DNA of 64,000 nucleotides from Faeciplasma sp048393055. GTDB taxonomy: Bacteria > Bacillota > Clostridia > Oscillospirales > Ruminococcaceae. The stretch spans positions 163,226-227,225 of the forward strand of contig DBFJJS010000012.1 in NCBI GenBank assembly GCA_048393055.1, read 5' to 3'. The notes below the pieces were generated by a model, which saw only the letters and a program-made list of their open reading frames with translations, was not told the origin of the DNA and did not search any database. This document shows positions 51,898 to 60,055 of this stretch, piece after piece. Made by a program: the position numbers and the translations under genes. Each line of letters opens with the position of its first letter. Positions within the stretch are counted from its first letter, which is position 1.

Positions 51898-52095
51898 TTA
51901 TGATATATCGAGGTCCGGCGGCTTGTCTATATCCTGTCCGACATACCTGCCATCCTTTTTTCTCTGCCTGACGCATTCGGTGAGCAGATATTCTATCTGA
52001 GAATTAAGCGAGCGAAAGTCGTCCTCTGCCCATGCGGCAAGGGCATTGTATAGCTTTTCAGACACTCTTAGAGGTATCTGCTTTTTCTCCGACAT
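51898..52095 (-). CDS. Ribbon-helix-helix (Arc-like) small protein
   Basis: A 65-residue Arc/MetJ-type protein: KQIPLRVSEKLYNALAAWAEDDFRSLNSQIEYLL has a basic beta strand followed by two helices; the tail is charged. The stop of the SPFH gene and this ATG are 1 nt apart, so translation is coupled. The family often occurs with SPFH genes in Clostridia. DNA binding, perhaps to the SPFH promoter palindromes, is inference. Confidence 0.88.
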   Translation of the reverse strand: MSEKKQIPLRVSEKLYNALAAWAEDDFRSLNSQIEYLLTECVRQRKKDGRYVGQDIDKPPDLDIS

Positions 52096-52096
52096 T

Positions 52097-53128
52097 TTAA
52101 TACAGACTTCCTGAATTGACTACAGGCTGAGCGTCGCGGTTGCCGCACAGCACGACGAGAAGATTTGAAACCATAGCCGCCTTTCTCTCTTCGTCGAGGG
52201 TTATCATGCCGCTGTCGTTCAGGCGCTCAAGAGCCATTTCAACCATTCCGACCGCTCCGTCAACTATCATCTTTCTCGCGTCTATAATAGCGGACGCCTG
52301 CTGGCGCTGAAGCATTACGGCGGCGATTTCCGGAGCGTACGCCAGATATGTTATCCTTGCCTCGATTATTTCAAGTCCCGCGTCCCTGACCCTTTTGTCT
52401 ATCTCGTCCCGGATTCGCTGAGCTACGATTTCGCTCGAGCCGCGCAGGCTGCCCTCGTCTGCGACGCCGTCCCCGGTGGTGTCTACGTTTGGCGCTGCGT
52501 CATAGGGATAAATCTTTACAACTTCTCTCAGGGCAGAGTCGCACTGAAGCGAGAGATATTCCTTATAGTTGTCAACGTTAAACACCGCTTTTGCAGTGTC
52601 TACCACCCTCCACATGACCGCAATCCCTATTTCAATCGGATTGCCAAGACGGTCGTTTATTTTCTGACGGCTGTTGTTGAGCGTCATGATCTTAAGGGAT
52701 ATCTTGTTGCTTACCACATCGATCGACGCGCCGGACGTGCTTACCACAACGGGCGCAAGCTTTTGACCTCCGACGTCTCCTGATTGGCTCAGCTTTGTCT
52801 TTGCGGCCGGGTTAAAGGACGAGCAGAACGGATTTACAAAGTAAAAGCCCTCTTTTTTCAGAGTTCCTACATATTTTCCGAACAGCGTCAGCACCAGCGC
52901 CTCCTGCGGCTTTATTATTTTAAGTCCGCAGAACGGTATCCAGCCTATGCACAGCCAGATTATTCCCACTACAAGCAGCGGCACCCCGAGAAGATAGTTT
53001 TCTCCATCTATATAAAGTCCGCCGATAATGGTTATGCCGACTGCGGCCAGATAAAGGATCAGCGTAAGAAAGAGCGCTGAAAATCCTGTCTCCTTTTTAT
53101 TCAGTATTTTTTCCTGTACGTTTTCCAT
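52097..53128 (-). CDS. SPFH domain (band 7/stomatin-like) membrane protein
   Basis: A 343-residue protein with two N-terminal membrane helices (SALFLTLILYLAAVGITIIGG and YLLGVPLLVVGIIWLCIGW), an SPFH domain (about 75-255: GFYFVNPFC, IEIGIAVMWRVVDTAKAVFNVDNY, REVVKIYPYD) and a C-terminal coiled coil (QRQQASAIIDARKMIVDGA). Such proteins scaffold membrane microdomains. A dockerin-like acidic loop DTTGDGVADEG lies at about 220-230, where relatives have other acidic inserts. Own promoter. Confidence 0.92.
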   Translation of the reverse strand: MENVQEKILNKKETGFSALFLTLILYLAAVGITIIGGLYIDGENYLLGVPLLVVGIIWLCIGWIPFCGLKIIKPQEALVLTLFGKYVGTLKKEGFYFVNPFCSSFNPAAKTKLSQSGDVGGQKLAPVVVSTSGASIDVVSNKISLKIMTLNNSRQKINDRLGNPIEIGIAVMWRVVDTAKAVFNVDNYKEYLSLQCDSALREVVKIYPYDAAPNVDTTGDGVADEGSLRGSSEIVAQRIRDEIDKRVRDAGLEIIEARITYLAYAPEIAAVMLQRQQASAIIDARKMIVDGAVGMVEMALERLNDSGMITLDEERKAAMVSNLLVVLCGNRDAQPVVNSGSLY

Positions 53129-53192
53129 ATTTGATTCCTGCCTTTCTTAAATGTCGATATAGCAAAGATTTCAGAAGCATATACAAAACTTC

Positions 53193-53211
53193 TGATATCA
53201 AAATGATATCA
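53193..53211 (-). promoter_or_regulatory. Twin TGATATCA palindromes over the SPFH promoter
   Basis: TGATATCA at 53193-53200 and 53204-53211, 11 bp apart (one helical turn). The second overlaps the -10 box, the first the predicted start. The layout suits an RHH-type repressor binding as two dimers. Confidence 0.5.
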
Positions 53212-53231
53212 CAATGGACTTGATTTGTCAA
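53203..53231 (-). promoter_or_regulatory. Sigma-A promoter of the SPFH-RHH unit
   Basis: On minus, TTGACA (53226-53231), 17-nt spacer, TATCAT (53203-53208). Confidence 0.85.
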
Positions 53232-53255
53232 GGCGGAAAGGCTTGATTTTATGTG

Positions 53256-53284
53256 TTGCAAACATGGGCAAAATATGCTATTAT
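53256..53284 (+). promoter_or_regulatory. Sigma-A promoter of argS
   Basis: TTGCAA (53256-53261), 17-nt spacer, TATTAT (53279-53284). Leader is about 45 nt, too short for a T-box. Confidence 0.8.
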
Positions 53285-53336
53285 TTATATTAATTATTTG
53301 CGAGGGGGATACCCATGCAGCCTAAGGAGATTATTT

Positions 53337-55094
53337 ATGCGTAAAATAACTGCTATTCTTACCGAAGCAGTGTCCGACGCCTTTGAGGCCTGCGGATACG
53401 ACAGGTCCTTGGGAACGGTTTCCGTTTCGGACAGGATGGATTTATGTCAGTTTCAGTGCAACGGCGCCTTTGCGGGTGCAAAGCTTTATAAAAAAGCGCC
53501 GATGGTCATTGCCCAGGAGCTGGCTCAGGTAATGAAAAATAAGGCCGGATTTGTAAAGGCGGAGGCGGTTAAGCCGGGCTTTTTAAACCTTACCCTTACC
53601 GACGAATACCTTGTCAGCTATGTAAACGAGATAGTGGATGATGAGCACACGGGCGTTCCGCAGGCGGACGCTCCCGAGACAATCGTTATAGACTATGGCG
53701 CGCCGAACGTCGCGAAGCCTCTTCATATCGGGCACTTAAGGTCCGCGATTATAGGGGAGGCTCTAAAGAGGCTTGCAAGGGAGACCGGCAGGACTGTGTA
53801 TGCGGACGTTCACCTCGGCGACTGGGGAACTCCAATGGGGCTTGTAATTGCGGAGTACAGCGAACGCCACCCGGAGTGGGCGTGCTTTAAGGAGGATTTT
53901 GACCCCCAAAAGGACAAAGTACCGGTTCTTGATCCGGACGAGCTGAACGAGGTGTATCCGTTTGCAAGCGCAAAGAGCAAGACTGACGAGGAGTTCAAGG
54001 AAAAGGCACACAGGATAACTCGCGAGCTTCAAAACCGGCGCCCCGGATATTATGCGCTTTGGAAAGAGATAGTAAAAGCGTCCATTTCGGATATAAAGAG
54101 CAATTTTGAAAAATTAAACGTCGATTTTGATTTGTGGTACGGCGAAAGCGACTCAGATGCATATATTCCCGAGCTTATTCAAAGACTAAACGACAAAGGA
54201 CTGCTTCACGAGAGCGACGGAGCAATGGTCGTAGACGTTCAAGAGCCGGACGACAAAATAACGATTCCTCCTGTGATCATAAAAAAGTCGGATAATTCCA
54301 GCATTTACGCTACCACCGACCTTGCTACAATAATCCAGCGAGAGCATGATTTTAAGCCTCAGAGGATATGGTATATAGTAGATAAGAGGCAGTCGCTTCA
54401 CTTTGTTCAGGTGTTCCGCTGCGCGAGGAAGGCGGAGCTTGTGCCGAAGGATACGGAGCTTAAGCACCTTGGCTTCGGTACCATGAACGGCTCGGACGGA
54501 AAACCGTTCAAAACCCGCGAGGGAGGGGTGATGCGTCTGAGTGAGCTTATAAAGACCGCCGCCGAGGGCGCGCTTGAAAAGCTGTCCTCCTCCGAGTACG
54601 TCGTGGGGGACAAGACCGGCGAGGCTCAAAAAATAGGCGTTGCTGCGATAAAGTTCGGAGACCTGTGCAACCAGCCCTCTAAGGACTATGTGTTCGACCT
54701 TAACAAATTCCTGTCCTTTGACGGCAAGACCGGCACATATCTTTTGTACACCGTTACAAGGATAAATTCCATTTTGAAAAAGGCGGGCATAGATTATTCC
54801 GAAAAGCTTAAGCTCAACGGAATTTACACCGACGCCGAGCGGGAGCTTGCTCTTCTGATAGCCCTGTCCGCAGAGACGTATTCCAAGGCGTTTGACGAAA
54901 TGGCGCCCTGCGTATTGTGCGACAACGCGTATAACCTTGCGTCTGTATTCTCTCGTTTTTACCATGACAACAGGATACTCGGCGAGGAGGACGAGGCAAA
55001 GCGCTCAAGCTGGCTCGCTCTTTCGCTGCTGACAAGGCGCGTCATAACAAAGCAGCTCGACATACTGGCGATAGACTATGTCGAAAACATGTGA
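53337..55094 (+). CDS. argS: Arginyl-tRNA synthetase
   Basis: Charges tRNA-Arg. The 585 residues show the N-terminal Add-1 domain, the HIGH signature in APNVAKPLHIGHLRSAIIG, Rossmann core to LGFGTMNGSDGKPFKTREGG, and the C-terminal DALR anticodon-binding domain (LIALSAETYSKAFDEMAPC...VLCDNAYNLASVFSRFYHD). ATG 53337 with AAGGAGA upstream replaces the longer reading from 53253. Own promoter. Confidence 0.97.
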   Translation: MRKITAILTEAVSDAFEACGYDRSLGTVSVSDRMDLCQFQCNGAFAGAKLYKKAPMVIAQELAQVMKNKAGFVKAEAVKPGFLNLTLTDEYLVSYVNEIVDDEHTGVPQADAPETIVIDYGAPNVAKPLHIGHLRSAIIGEALKRLARETGRTVYADVHLGDWGTPMGLVIAEYSERHPEWACFKEDFDPQKDKVPVLDPDELNEVYPFASAKSKTDEEFKEKAHRITRELQNRRPGYYALWKEIVKASISDIKSNFEKLNVDFDLWYGESDSDAYIPELIQRLNDKGLLHESDGAMVVDVQEPDDKITIPPVIIKKSDNSSIYATTDLATIIQREHDFKPQRIWYIVDKRQSLHFVQVFRCARKAELVPKDTELKHLGFGTMNGSDGKPFKTREGGVMRLSELIKTAAEGALEKLSSSEYVVGDKTGEAQKIGVAAIKFGDLCNQPSKDYVFDLNKFLSFDGKTGTYLLYTVTRINSILKKAGIDYSEKLKLNGIYTDAERELALLIALSAETYSKAFDEMAPCVLCDNAYNLASVFSRFYHDNRILGEEDEAKRSSWLALSLLTRRVITKQLDILAIDYVENM

Positions 55095-55099
55095 TGATT

Positions 55100-55127
55100 T
55101 TGGATTTCTCAGACCGCGCTGTATATT
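55100..55127 (+). promoter_or_regulatory. Possible promoter of the PrsA-like gene
   Basis: TTGGAT (55100-55105), 16-nt spacer, TATATT (55122-55127), in the 170-nt gap after argS. The remaining leader of about 130 nt has only weak hairpins. Confidence 0.4.
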
Positions 55128-55264
55128 ATTAATGTGGCGTAGTTTCTAACATCTGTCACGCTTTTATCACAATGGGGAGGTAGAATTCCATTTATGTTAT
55201 GGTGTACGACAGACGCCATGTAAGTTAGTGTTTAGATTTTTGTTATTGATTTGGAGATGTTTAA

Positions 55265-56392
55265 ATGAAAAAATTTTTAAAAATAACCGCGCTTCTTATG
55301 GTGCTGATAATGAGCTTGTCAGTGCTCGGCGCCTGCGCGGACGGCGACGAAGATGAAGAAAACACAGACGGAAACGTTGCGGCGGACGGTGAAGACGGCG
55401 GGGACGAGGTTGCAGAGCCTGTGGAGCCGTCTCTTACCATAAACGGTGAAGAAATAGATATTTCTTCAAACCCTGTGATGTTTACGGTAAACGGCATCGA
55501 TATTCCGTTTGATGAGTTCAGGTATATGTATGAGTACTTCGTCAATTATTACGGCATGGGCGAGGAATATTGGGAAGGCAACGAGGACCTGTTCCCTACC
55601 TTTATTCAGATACTCCGCGACAACCTGATAAACAACAACTTCGGGCTGATAATGGCGGACATGTACGACATCAGCCTTACGAAGGAGGACGAAGAGGCTA
55701 TAGATGAGTATCTGGCTCAGGAAGTCGAGATGTTCGAGTCTCAGGAGGAGTACGAAGCGGCTCTCGAGCAGGCCGGAATTACCGAGGATCTGCTAAGAAG
55801 GCTTATTACTCAGAGCGTGACCAGCGAAAGGGTGTATCTTGACCTTTACGGCGGGGACAGCCCGAGGTTTATCGGTACTGACGACGAGATCAAGCAGGAT
55901 ATAAGTGAAAATTACGTAAGGGTATATCATCTGCTCATATCCTTTGACCACTTTGCCGACGACGAGGGTTATGAGGACTACACCGACGAGGAGCTTACCG
56001 CCGCTGCTGAGGAGCTTGCGAAAGAGCTTCTGGCACAGCTTCAGAGCGGCGAAGCGGATATCTACGAGCTTGCTCAGACCGAAGGCGACGATCCCGGAAT
56101 GATTGACAACGAGGACGGTTATCTGTTTACCTACGGCGAGATGGTAGAGCCGTTTGAGGAGGCGTCGTTTGCGCTGGAGATAGGCGAGATGAGCGGTCTT
56201 GTCGAGACCGACTACGGCTGGCATATCATACTCAGGCTTGAGCAGGACGACTATGTAGATGAAAACTTTGACGCCGTCAAGGAGCAGTATATAAGCTATA
56301 AGTTCAACTCCCACGTCGATCAGGTTCTTGCTGACGCAGAGATTGTCTACGGCGAGTATTACGACCAGCTCACTCCGGACAGCATAAAGTAA
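55265..56392 (+). CDS. PrsA/SurA-like parvulin peptidyl-prolyl isomerase lipoprotein
   Basis: Extracellular foldase for secreted proteins. The 375 residues have a lipoprotein signal ending VLGACADG, a very acidic Asp/Glu linker (24-60), a chaperone-like N-domain (TVNGIDIPFDEFRYMYEYF), and a parvulin domain (about 215-345: RVYHLLISFDHF, ELAKELLAQLQSGEADIYELAQTEGDD, TDYGWHIILRLE). The parvulin HLL and YGWHII positions are intact. ATG 55265 follows TTGGAG. Ends at a strong terminator. Confidence 0.9.
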   Translation: MKKFLKITALLMVLIMSLSVLGACADGDEDEENTDGNVAADGEDGGDEVAEPVEPSLTINGEEIDISSNPVMFTVNGIDIPFDEFRYMYEYFVNYYGMGEEYWEGNEDLFPTFIQILRDNLINNNFGLIMADMYDISLTKEDEEAIDEYLAQEVEMFESQEEYEAALEQAGITEDLLRRLITQSVTSERVYLDLYGGDSPRFIGTDDEIKQDISENYVRVYHLLISFDHFADDEGYEDYTDEELTAAAEELAKELLAQLQSGEADIYELAQTEGDDPGMIDNEDGYLFTYGEMVEPFEEASFALEIGEMSGLVETDYGWHIILRLEQDDYVDENFDAVKEQYISYKFNSHVDQVLADAEIVYGEYYDQLTPDSIK

Positions 56393-56418
56393 CCAAGCGC
56401 AGATTGCGAGGATTTTTA

Positions 56419-56447
56419 GCCGCCTGTGATTTCATGGGCGGCTTTTT
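56419..56447 (+). terminator. Terminator after the PrsA-like gene
   Basis: GCCGCC/GGCGGC stem with 12-nt partly paired loop, then TTTTTG. Confidence 0.85.
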
Positions 56448-56476
56448 GCATAATATCAGGAGTGGGAAGTGGTAAA

Positions 56477-57616
56477 ATGAAATTGTTAATGGCGCTTAAG
56501 ACTGTGTCTGCGTTGCTGGCTGCGCTGATCCTGTGCTCCTGCGCAAGGCCTGTGAGCGATAAGTATCCTTCTGATACCGGCGGTGCTTCCGGTACTGCGT
56601 CGTCTGTCTCATCGTCCAGGGTAGAAACGACTGAGGCTGCGCCGTCCGAAACGTCAAAAACAGAGCCTTCTCAGCCGCCGCAGCAGGACAACACAACGTC
56701 CCAGACATCGGCAGATGAAAGCGACTCTATAGACGCGCCTGCCCCGGAGAGCGAATTTTACCTTCCGGAGGAGTTTTTTGAGAGTCTCAATGAAATTTTT
56801 GATAAGTACTCGATCAACCAAAACTGCGACCCGGGTTCAGACCCCTGCGGCTGCGTTCCGGAATACGAGGAGATGGGTGAAGACGGAAGCGTCATAGTCC
56901 CGCGCGACAGGGTTGTGTCGATATATTTTCTAGACACGCAGAGCGGGTATGAGCTGAGCGTAAATCCAGGCGTGCACTTTCCGGTTGCAAGCACTGTTAA
57001 AATACCGTTCTGCGTTTACATATATCAGAAGCTGACGGACGGCGAAATAGATCCCAACATGATACTGACATACGAGAAAAGGCATTACTTCGGCGGAACG
57101 GGAGTAATAGTCAAAGGCGATTTTGGGCAGCAGTTCACTGTTTTGGAGCTTTTGAAGCTCTCGATAACAGAAAGCGACAATGTGGCTTATGAAATGCTTA
57201 AGGATCTTGTCCCGTGGGAGGAGTTCGAGGAGTTTTTGGCAGGCTCGGGCTGCACTCACCCGGAGGATATAAGAAGCCGTCAGCAGAAAATCTGCGCCGA
57301 ATCCGCCGGAGCGTACGGACGGGTGCTGGCAGATTTTCTGACCGGGGACAGCCCGTATGTAGAGACCTTTAAGGCGGATCTTCTTGTGACAAAGAACAAG
57401 ATGATAAAGTCAAGCTACCCTGTGTACAGAAAGTACGGCTGGACGCAGTTTGCCTTTCACGACATAGCGTATATAGACGCGCCGCACCCTTATGTTCTGG
57501 CTGTGCTTACAAACCTTGAGGGTGAGGATGATTCCGACTATGCCCTGTACAAGGAGATATCGTATCTTTTTGAGGAGTATTCTCAGGCGTTCTATGAAAA
57601 TGCGGCTGCGGCTTGA
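56477..57616 (+). CDS. Class A beta-lactamase-fold serine hydrolase lipoprotein
   Basis: A 379-residue surface lipoprotein: signal ending ILCSCARP, a Ser/Thr/Pro/Gln linker (25-85), then a penicillin-recognising serine hydrolase domain with active-site STVK (SxxK), ESDN (SDN motif), and YGWT in place of the KTG box. Loss of KTG suggests a non-beta-lactamase role, such as peptidoglycan binding or DD-peptidase-like activity. ATG 56477 is 18 codons inside the longest reading; the ribosome site GGGAAGTGG is weak. Confidence 0.85.
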   Translation: MKLLMALKTVSALLAALILCSCARPVSDKYPSDTGGASGTASSVSSSRVETTEAAPSETSKTEPSQPPQQDNTTSQTSADESDSIDAPAPESEFYLPEEFFESLNEIFDKYSINQNCDPGSDPCGCVPEYEEMGEDGSVIVPRDRVVSIYFLDTQSGYELSVNPGVHFPVASTVKIPFCVYIYQKLTDGEIDPNMILTYEKRHYFGGTGVIVKGDFGQQFTVLELLKLSITESDNVAYEMLKDLVPWEEFEEFLAGSGCTHPEDIRSRQQKICAESAGAYGRVLADFLTGDSPYVETFKADLLVTKNKMIKSSYPVYRKYGWTQFAFHDIAYIDAPHPYVLAVLTNLEGEDDSDYALYKEISYLFEEYSQAFYENAAAA

Positions 57617-57641
57617 AAACCGCCGGCGCATCTGTTATACT
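57613..57641 (+). promoter_or_regulatory. Sigma-A promoter of malQ
   Basis: TTGAAA (57613-57618, overlapping the previous stop), 17-nt spacer, TATACT (57636-57641). Confidence 0.85.
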
Positions 57642-57675
57642 TTAATCAGTTAAAAGCTGGGATGGGGGAATTGAC

Positions 57676-59205
57676 ATGAGATCAAGCGGACTTCTTATGG
57701 GAATAGCGTCGCTTGCCGGGGATTACGGCATCGGCAAGCTCGGAAAAGAAGCGAGGGAGTTTGTCGATTTTTTAAGGGATTCAAGGCAAAAATTCTGGCA
57801 GATACTGCCGCTGTCCCCGACAAGCTATGGGGACTCACCGTATCAGTCCTATTCCTGCAATGCGGGAAATCCCTATTTTATAGATTTTGAGAAGCTTGAA
57901 GAGGAAGGGCTGTTAAAGCCGTCGGAATATAAGAACGTAGAATACGGCGATAATCCGTCCTACATAAACTATGGGATGCTGTATAACACGGTGTTTAAGA
58001 CGCTGGAAAAAGCGTTTGAGAGATTTTCGCCGGACAGCGGTTATCGCGAATTCGTAAAGGAGAACGATTGGCTGGAGGATTACGCCGTTTATATGGCGTT
58101 AAAGGATGAAAACGGCGGAAAGCCGTGGTACGAGTGGGACGCGCCGCTTATGGCGGCTCAGACAAAGGCGCTTTCAGAAGCAAAATCGAGTCTTCGCAGG
58201 AAGATGGATTTTTACATCTTTATGCAGTACGAGTTTTATAAGCAGTGGTTTGCGCTTAAAAAGTATGCAAACGACAACGGCGTCGAGATAATAGGCGACA
58301 TGCCGATATACTGCGCGTATGACAGCGTCGAGGTGTGGCTTCACCCGGAGCTTTTCGAGCTGGATGGGAATAAAAGACCCTTGTGCGTGGCGGGCTGCCC
58401 TCCCGACGAATATGCCGCCGAGGGTCAGCTTTGGGGGAATCCGCTATACGACTGGAGCAAAATGCGGCTGGACGGCTACAACTGGTGGGTTCGCAGAATA
58501 GCGTTTGCAACCGACATATTCGACGTTTTGAGAATAGACCACTTCAGGGGCTTCGCGGGGTATTTTTCAGTTGATGCGAGCGAGAAGACCGCCGTAAACG
58601 GCAGGTGGAGAAAAGGACCGGGGATGGAGCTTTTCAATTCCGTGAACTACTGGCTCGGCAAAAAGAGAATAGTCGCGGAGGACTTGGGCTTTGTAACCGA
58701 GGACGTTAAGAGGCTGCTTTGCGACGCGGGATATCCCGGGATGAAGGTTTTGCAGTTTGCGTTTGACCCTTCGGCGTCAAGCACGTATCTGCCCTGTAAT
58801 TTTGAATCGTCAAATTGCGTCGTGTACACCTCCACTCACGACAGCGACACCGCGAGAGGCTGGGCTGACGGTCTCAGCGGCGAAAGCCTCGAGTTTTGCC
58901 TTAGATATATTGGAATAAAGGACAGGGAGGAGATACCCGACGGGCTTTTAAGGCTGGCGTGGTCGAGTGTGGCGGAGGTTGCGATAGCGCAGCCGCAGGA
59001 TCTTTTGGGTTATGGCAACGAAACAAGGATAAACGTCCCCTCTACGGTCGGACTCAATTGGCGCTGGAGGATATCCAAAACAGATCTCAGTCCCGCTCTG
59101 TCAAAAAAGCTTAAGGAGCTTACCCTGACCTACAATAGGGCCGCTCCCGAGATTAAAAAAATTACCGCAGCAGGTGGATTGCTAAATGAAAAAGCCGGCG
59201 TGTAA
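57676..59205 (+). CDS. malQ: 4-alpha-glucanotransferase
   Basis: GH77 enzyme that moves alpha-1,4-glucan segments in starch or glycogen metabolism. The 509 residues open with SSGLLMGIASLAGDYGIGKLG and LPLSPTSYGDSPYQ. The catalytic nucleophile Asp lies in VLRIDHFRGF, acid/base Glu in VAEDLGFVT, and the third acidic residue in STHDSDTARGW. Length is normal. ATG 57676 follows GATGGGGG. Feeds glucose phosphate steps with the mutase at 40-42 kb. Confidence 0.95.
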   Translation: MRSSGLLMGIASLAGDYGIGKLGKEAREFVDFLRDSRQKFWQILPLSPTSYGDSPYQSYSCNAGNPYFIDFEKLEEEGLLKPSEYKNVEYGDNPSYINYGMLYNTVFKTLEKAFERFSPDSGYREFVKENDWLEDYAVYMALKDENGGKPWYEWDAPLMAAQTKALSEAKSSLRRKMDFYIFMQYEFYKQWFALKKYANDNGVEIIGDMPIYCAYDSVEVWLHPELFELDGNKRPLCVAGCPPDEYAAEGQLWGNPLYDWSKMRLDGYNWWVRRIAFATDIFDVLRIDHFRGFAGYFSVDASEKTAVNGRWRKGPGMELFNSVNYWLGKKRIVAEDLGFVTEDVKRLLCDAGYPGMKVLQFAFDPSASSTYLPCNFESSNCVVYTSTHDSDTARGWADGLSGESLEFCLRYIGIKDREEIPDGLLRLAWSSVAEVAIAQPQDLLGYGNETRINVPSTVGLNWRWRISKTDLSPALSKKLKELTLTYNRAAPEIKKITAAGGLLNEKAGV

Positions 59206-59225
59206 AAGCCCGAGCCGGAGCAGTA

Positions 59226-59264
59226 AAAAAAGCCTCCCGGGGATATGCCCCGGGAGGCTTTTTA
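59226..59264. terminator. Bidirectional terminator between malQ and the HAD gene
   Basis: AAAAAGCCTCCCGGGG/CCCCGGGAGGCTTTTT perfect stem with 5-nt loop. Confidence 0.92.
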
Positions 59265-59268
59265 GCTT

Positions 59269-59919
59269 TTAGAGTATGTCGTAAAAATTTTTTATAACCA
59301 TGTCGCATACGCTTAAGAATTTGCCTGCATCGCCGCTTCCATGCTCCTCAAGAACCCCGACGCAGTACATTTTCGCAGCCTTTGCTCCTACGCAGCCGAG
59401 GTATATGTCCTCAAACACCGCGCATTTTTCGGCGCGCGCACCCACCTTGTTGGCGGCGTGCAGGTATATGTCGGGACAGCCCTTTTTGCGATTTATTTCG
59501 CTTGTGGTGGAAAATCCGTCGAACAGCGTAAGAACGCCGTGGCGCTTAAGGCAGGGCAGATAAAGCTCAGGGCTGGAGGCTGTGGCAAGAGCTATTTTGA
59601 CGCCGCTTTTCTTAAGGCACTGCAAAAATTCCTTCGCTCCGCCTATCATCGGGATTACGCTTGCGTATTCATGGCGCACCATTGCAAGCCACTCCTGTAT
59701 TACCGACTCCTTTGAATCGGCGACACCGCACTCGCTTATCACATATTCCGCCGCCTGCGACAGGTTCATCGTGCTCACCTTATCGTAAAAATCATCAGGT
59801 ATCAAAAGCCCTCTTTTCGCCATGAAAAGCTCGTCTACATGCCGCCAGGCTTCGTCGGACTTTATCAGGGTGCCATCAAGATCAAAAATCGCGCACTCTA
59901 TGTCTTTGTAAAAATTCAT
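59269..59919 (-). CDS. HAD superfamily phosphatase (beta-phosphoglucomutase-like)
   Basis: A 216-residue HAD subfamily IA protein. Motif I FDLDGTL, motif II ATASSP, motif III Lys in NRKKGCPDIYL, motif IV FEDIYLGCVGAKAA; a helical cap occupies 20-90. Could be a sugar-phosphate phosphatase or mutase. Divergent from recG; its start is near a palindrome-bearing promoter. Confidence 0.88.
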   Translation of the reverse strand: MNFYKDIECAIFDLDGTLIKSDEAWRHVDELFMAKRGLLIPDDFYDKVSTMNLSQAAEYVISECGVADSKESVIQEWLAMVRHEYASVIPMIGGAKEFLQCLKKSGVKIALATASSPELYLPCLKRHGVLTLFDGFSTTSEINRKKGCPDIYLHAANKVGARAEKCAVFEDIYLGCVGAKAAKMYCVGVLEEHGSGDAGKFLSVCDMVIKNFYDIL

Positions 59920-59957
59920 ATGTACAACCTTTCTCTGCGAGGGTATATTACAGCTAA

Positions 59958-59986
59958 AGTGTATACCGGTCAGAGCCGGTTGTCAA
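59958..59986 (-). promoter_or_regulatory. Promoter of the HAD gene with inverted repeat in its spacer
   Basis: On minus, TTGACA (59981-59986), 17-nt spacer, TACACT (59958-59963). The spacer holds ACCGG-N6-CCGGT (59965-59980), a possible operator. Confidence 0.55.
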
Positions 59987-59994
59987 TAAAGTTC

Positions 59995-60023
59995 TTGAAA
60001 AGACGGCGTTAGTTTCGTATAAT
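59995..60023 (+). promoter_or_regulatory. Sigma-A promoter of recG
   Basis: TTGAAA (59995-60000), 17-nt spacer, TATAAT (60018-60023). Confidence 0.85.
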
Positions 60024-60055
60024 ATTTTCAATACATAGTTTCCGGAGGCGATATC

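Noticed and set aside
53285..53336. Possible T-box before argS
   Set aside because: Leader is about 45 nt with no specifier or antiterminator fold.
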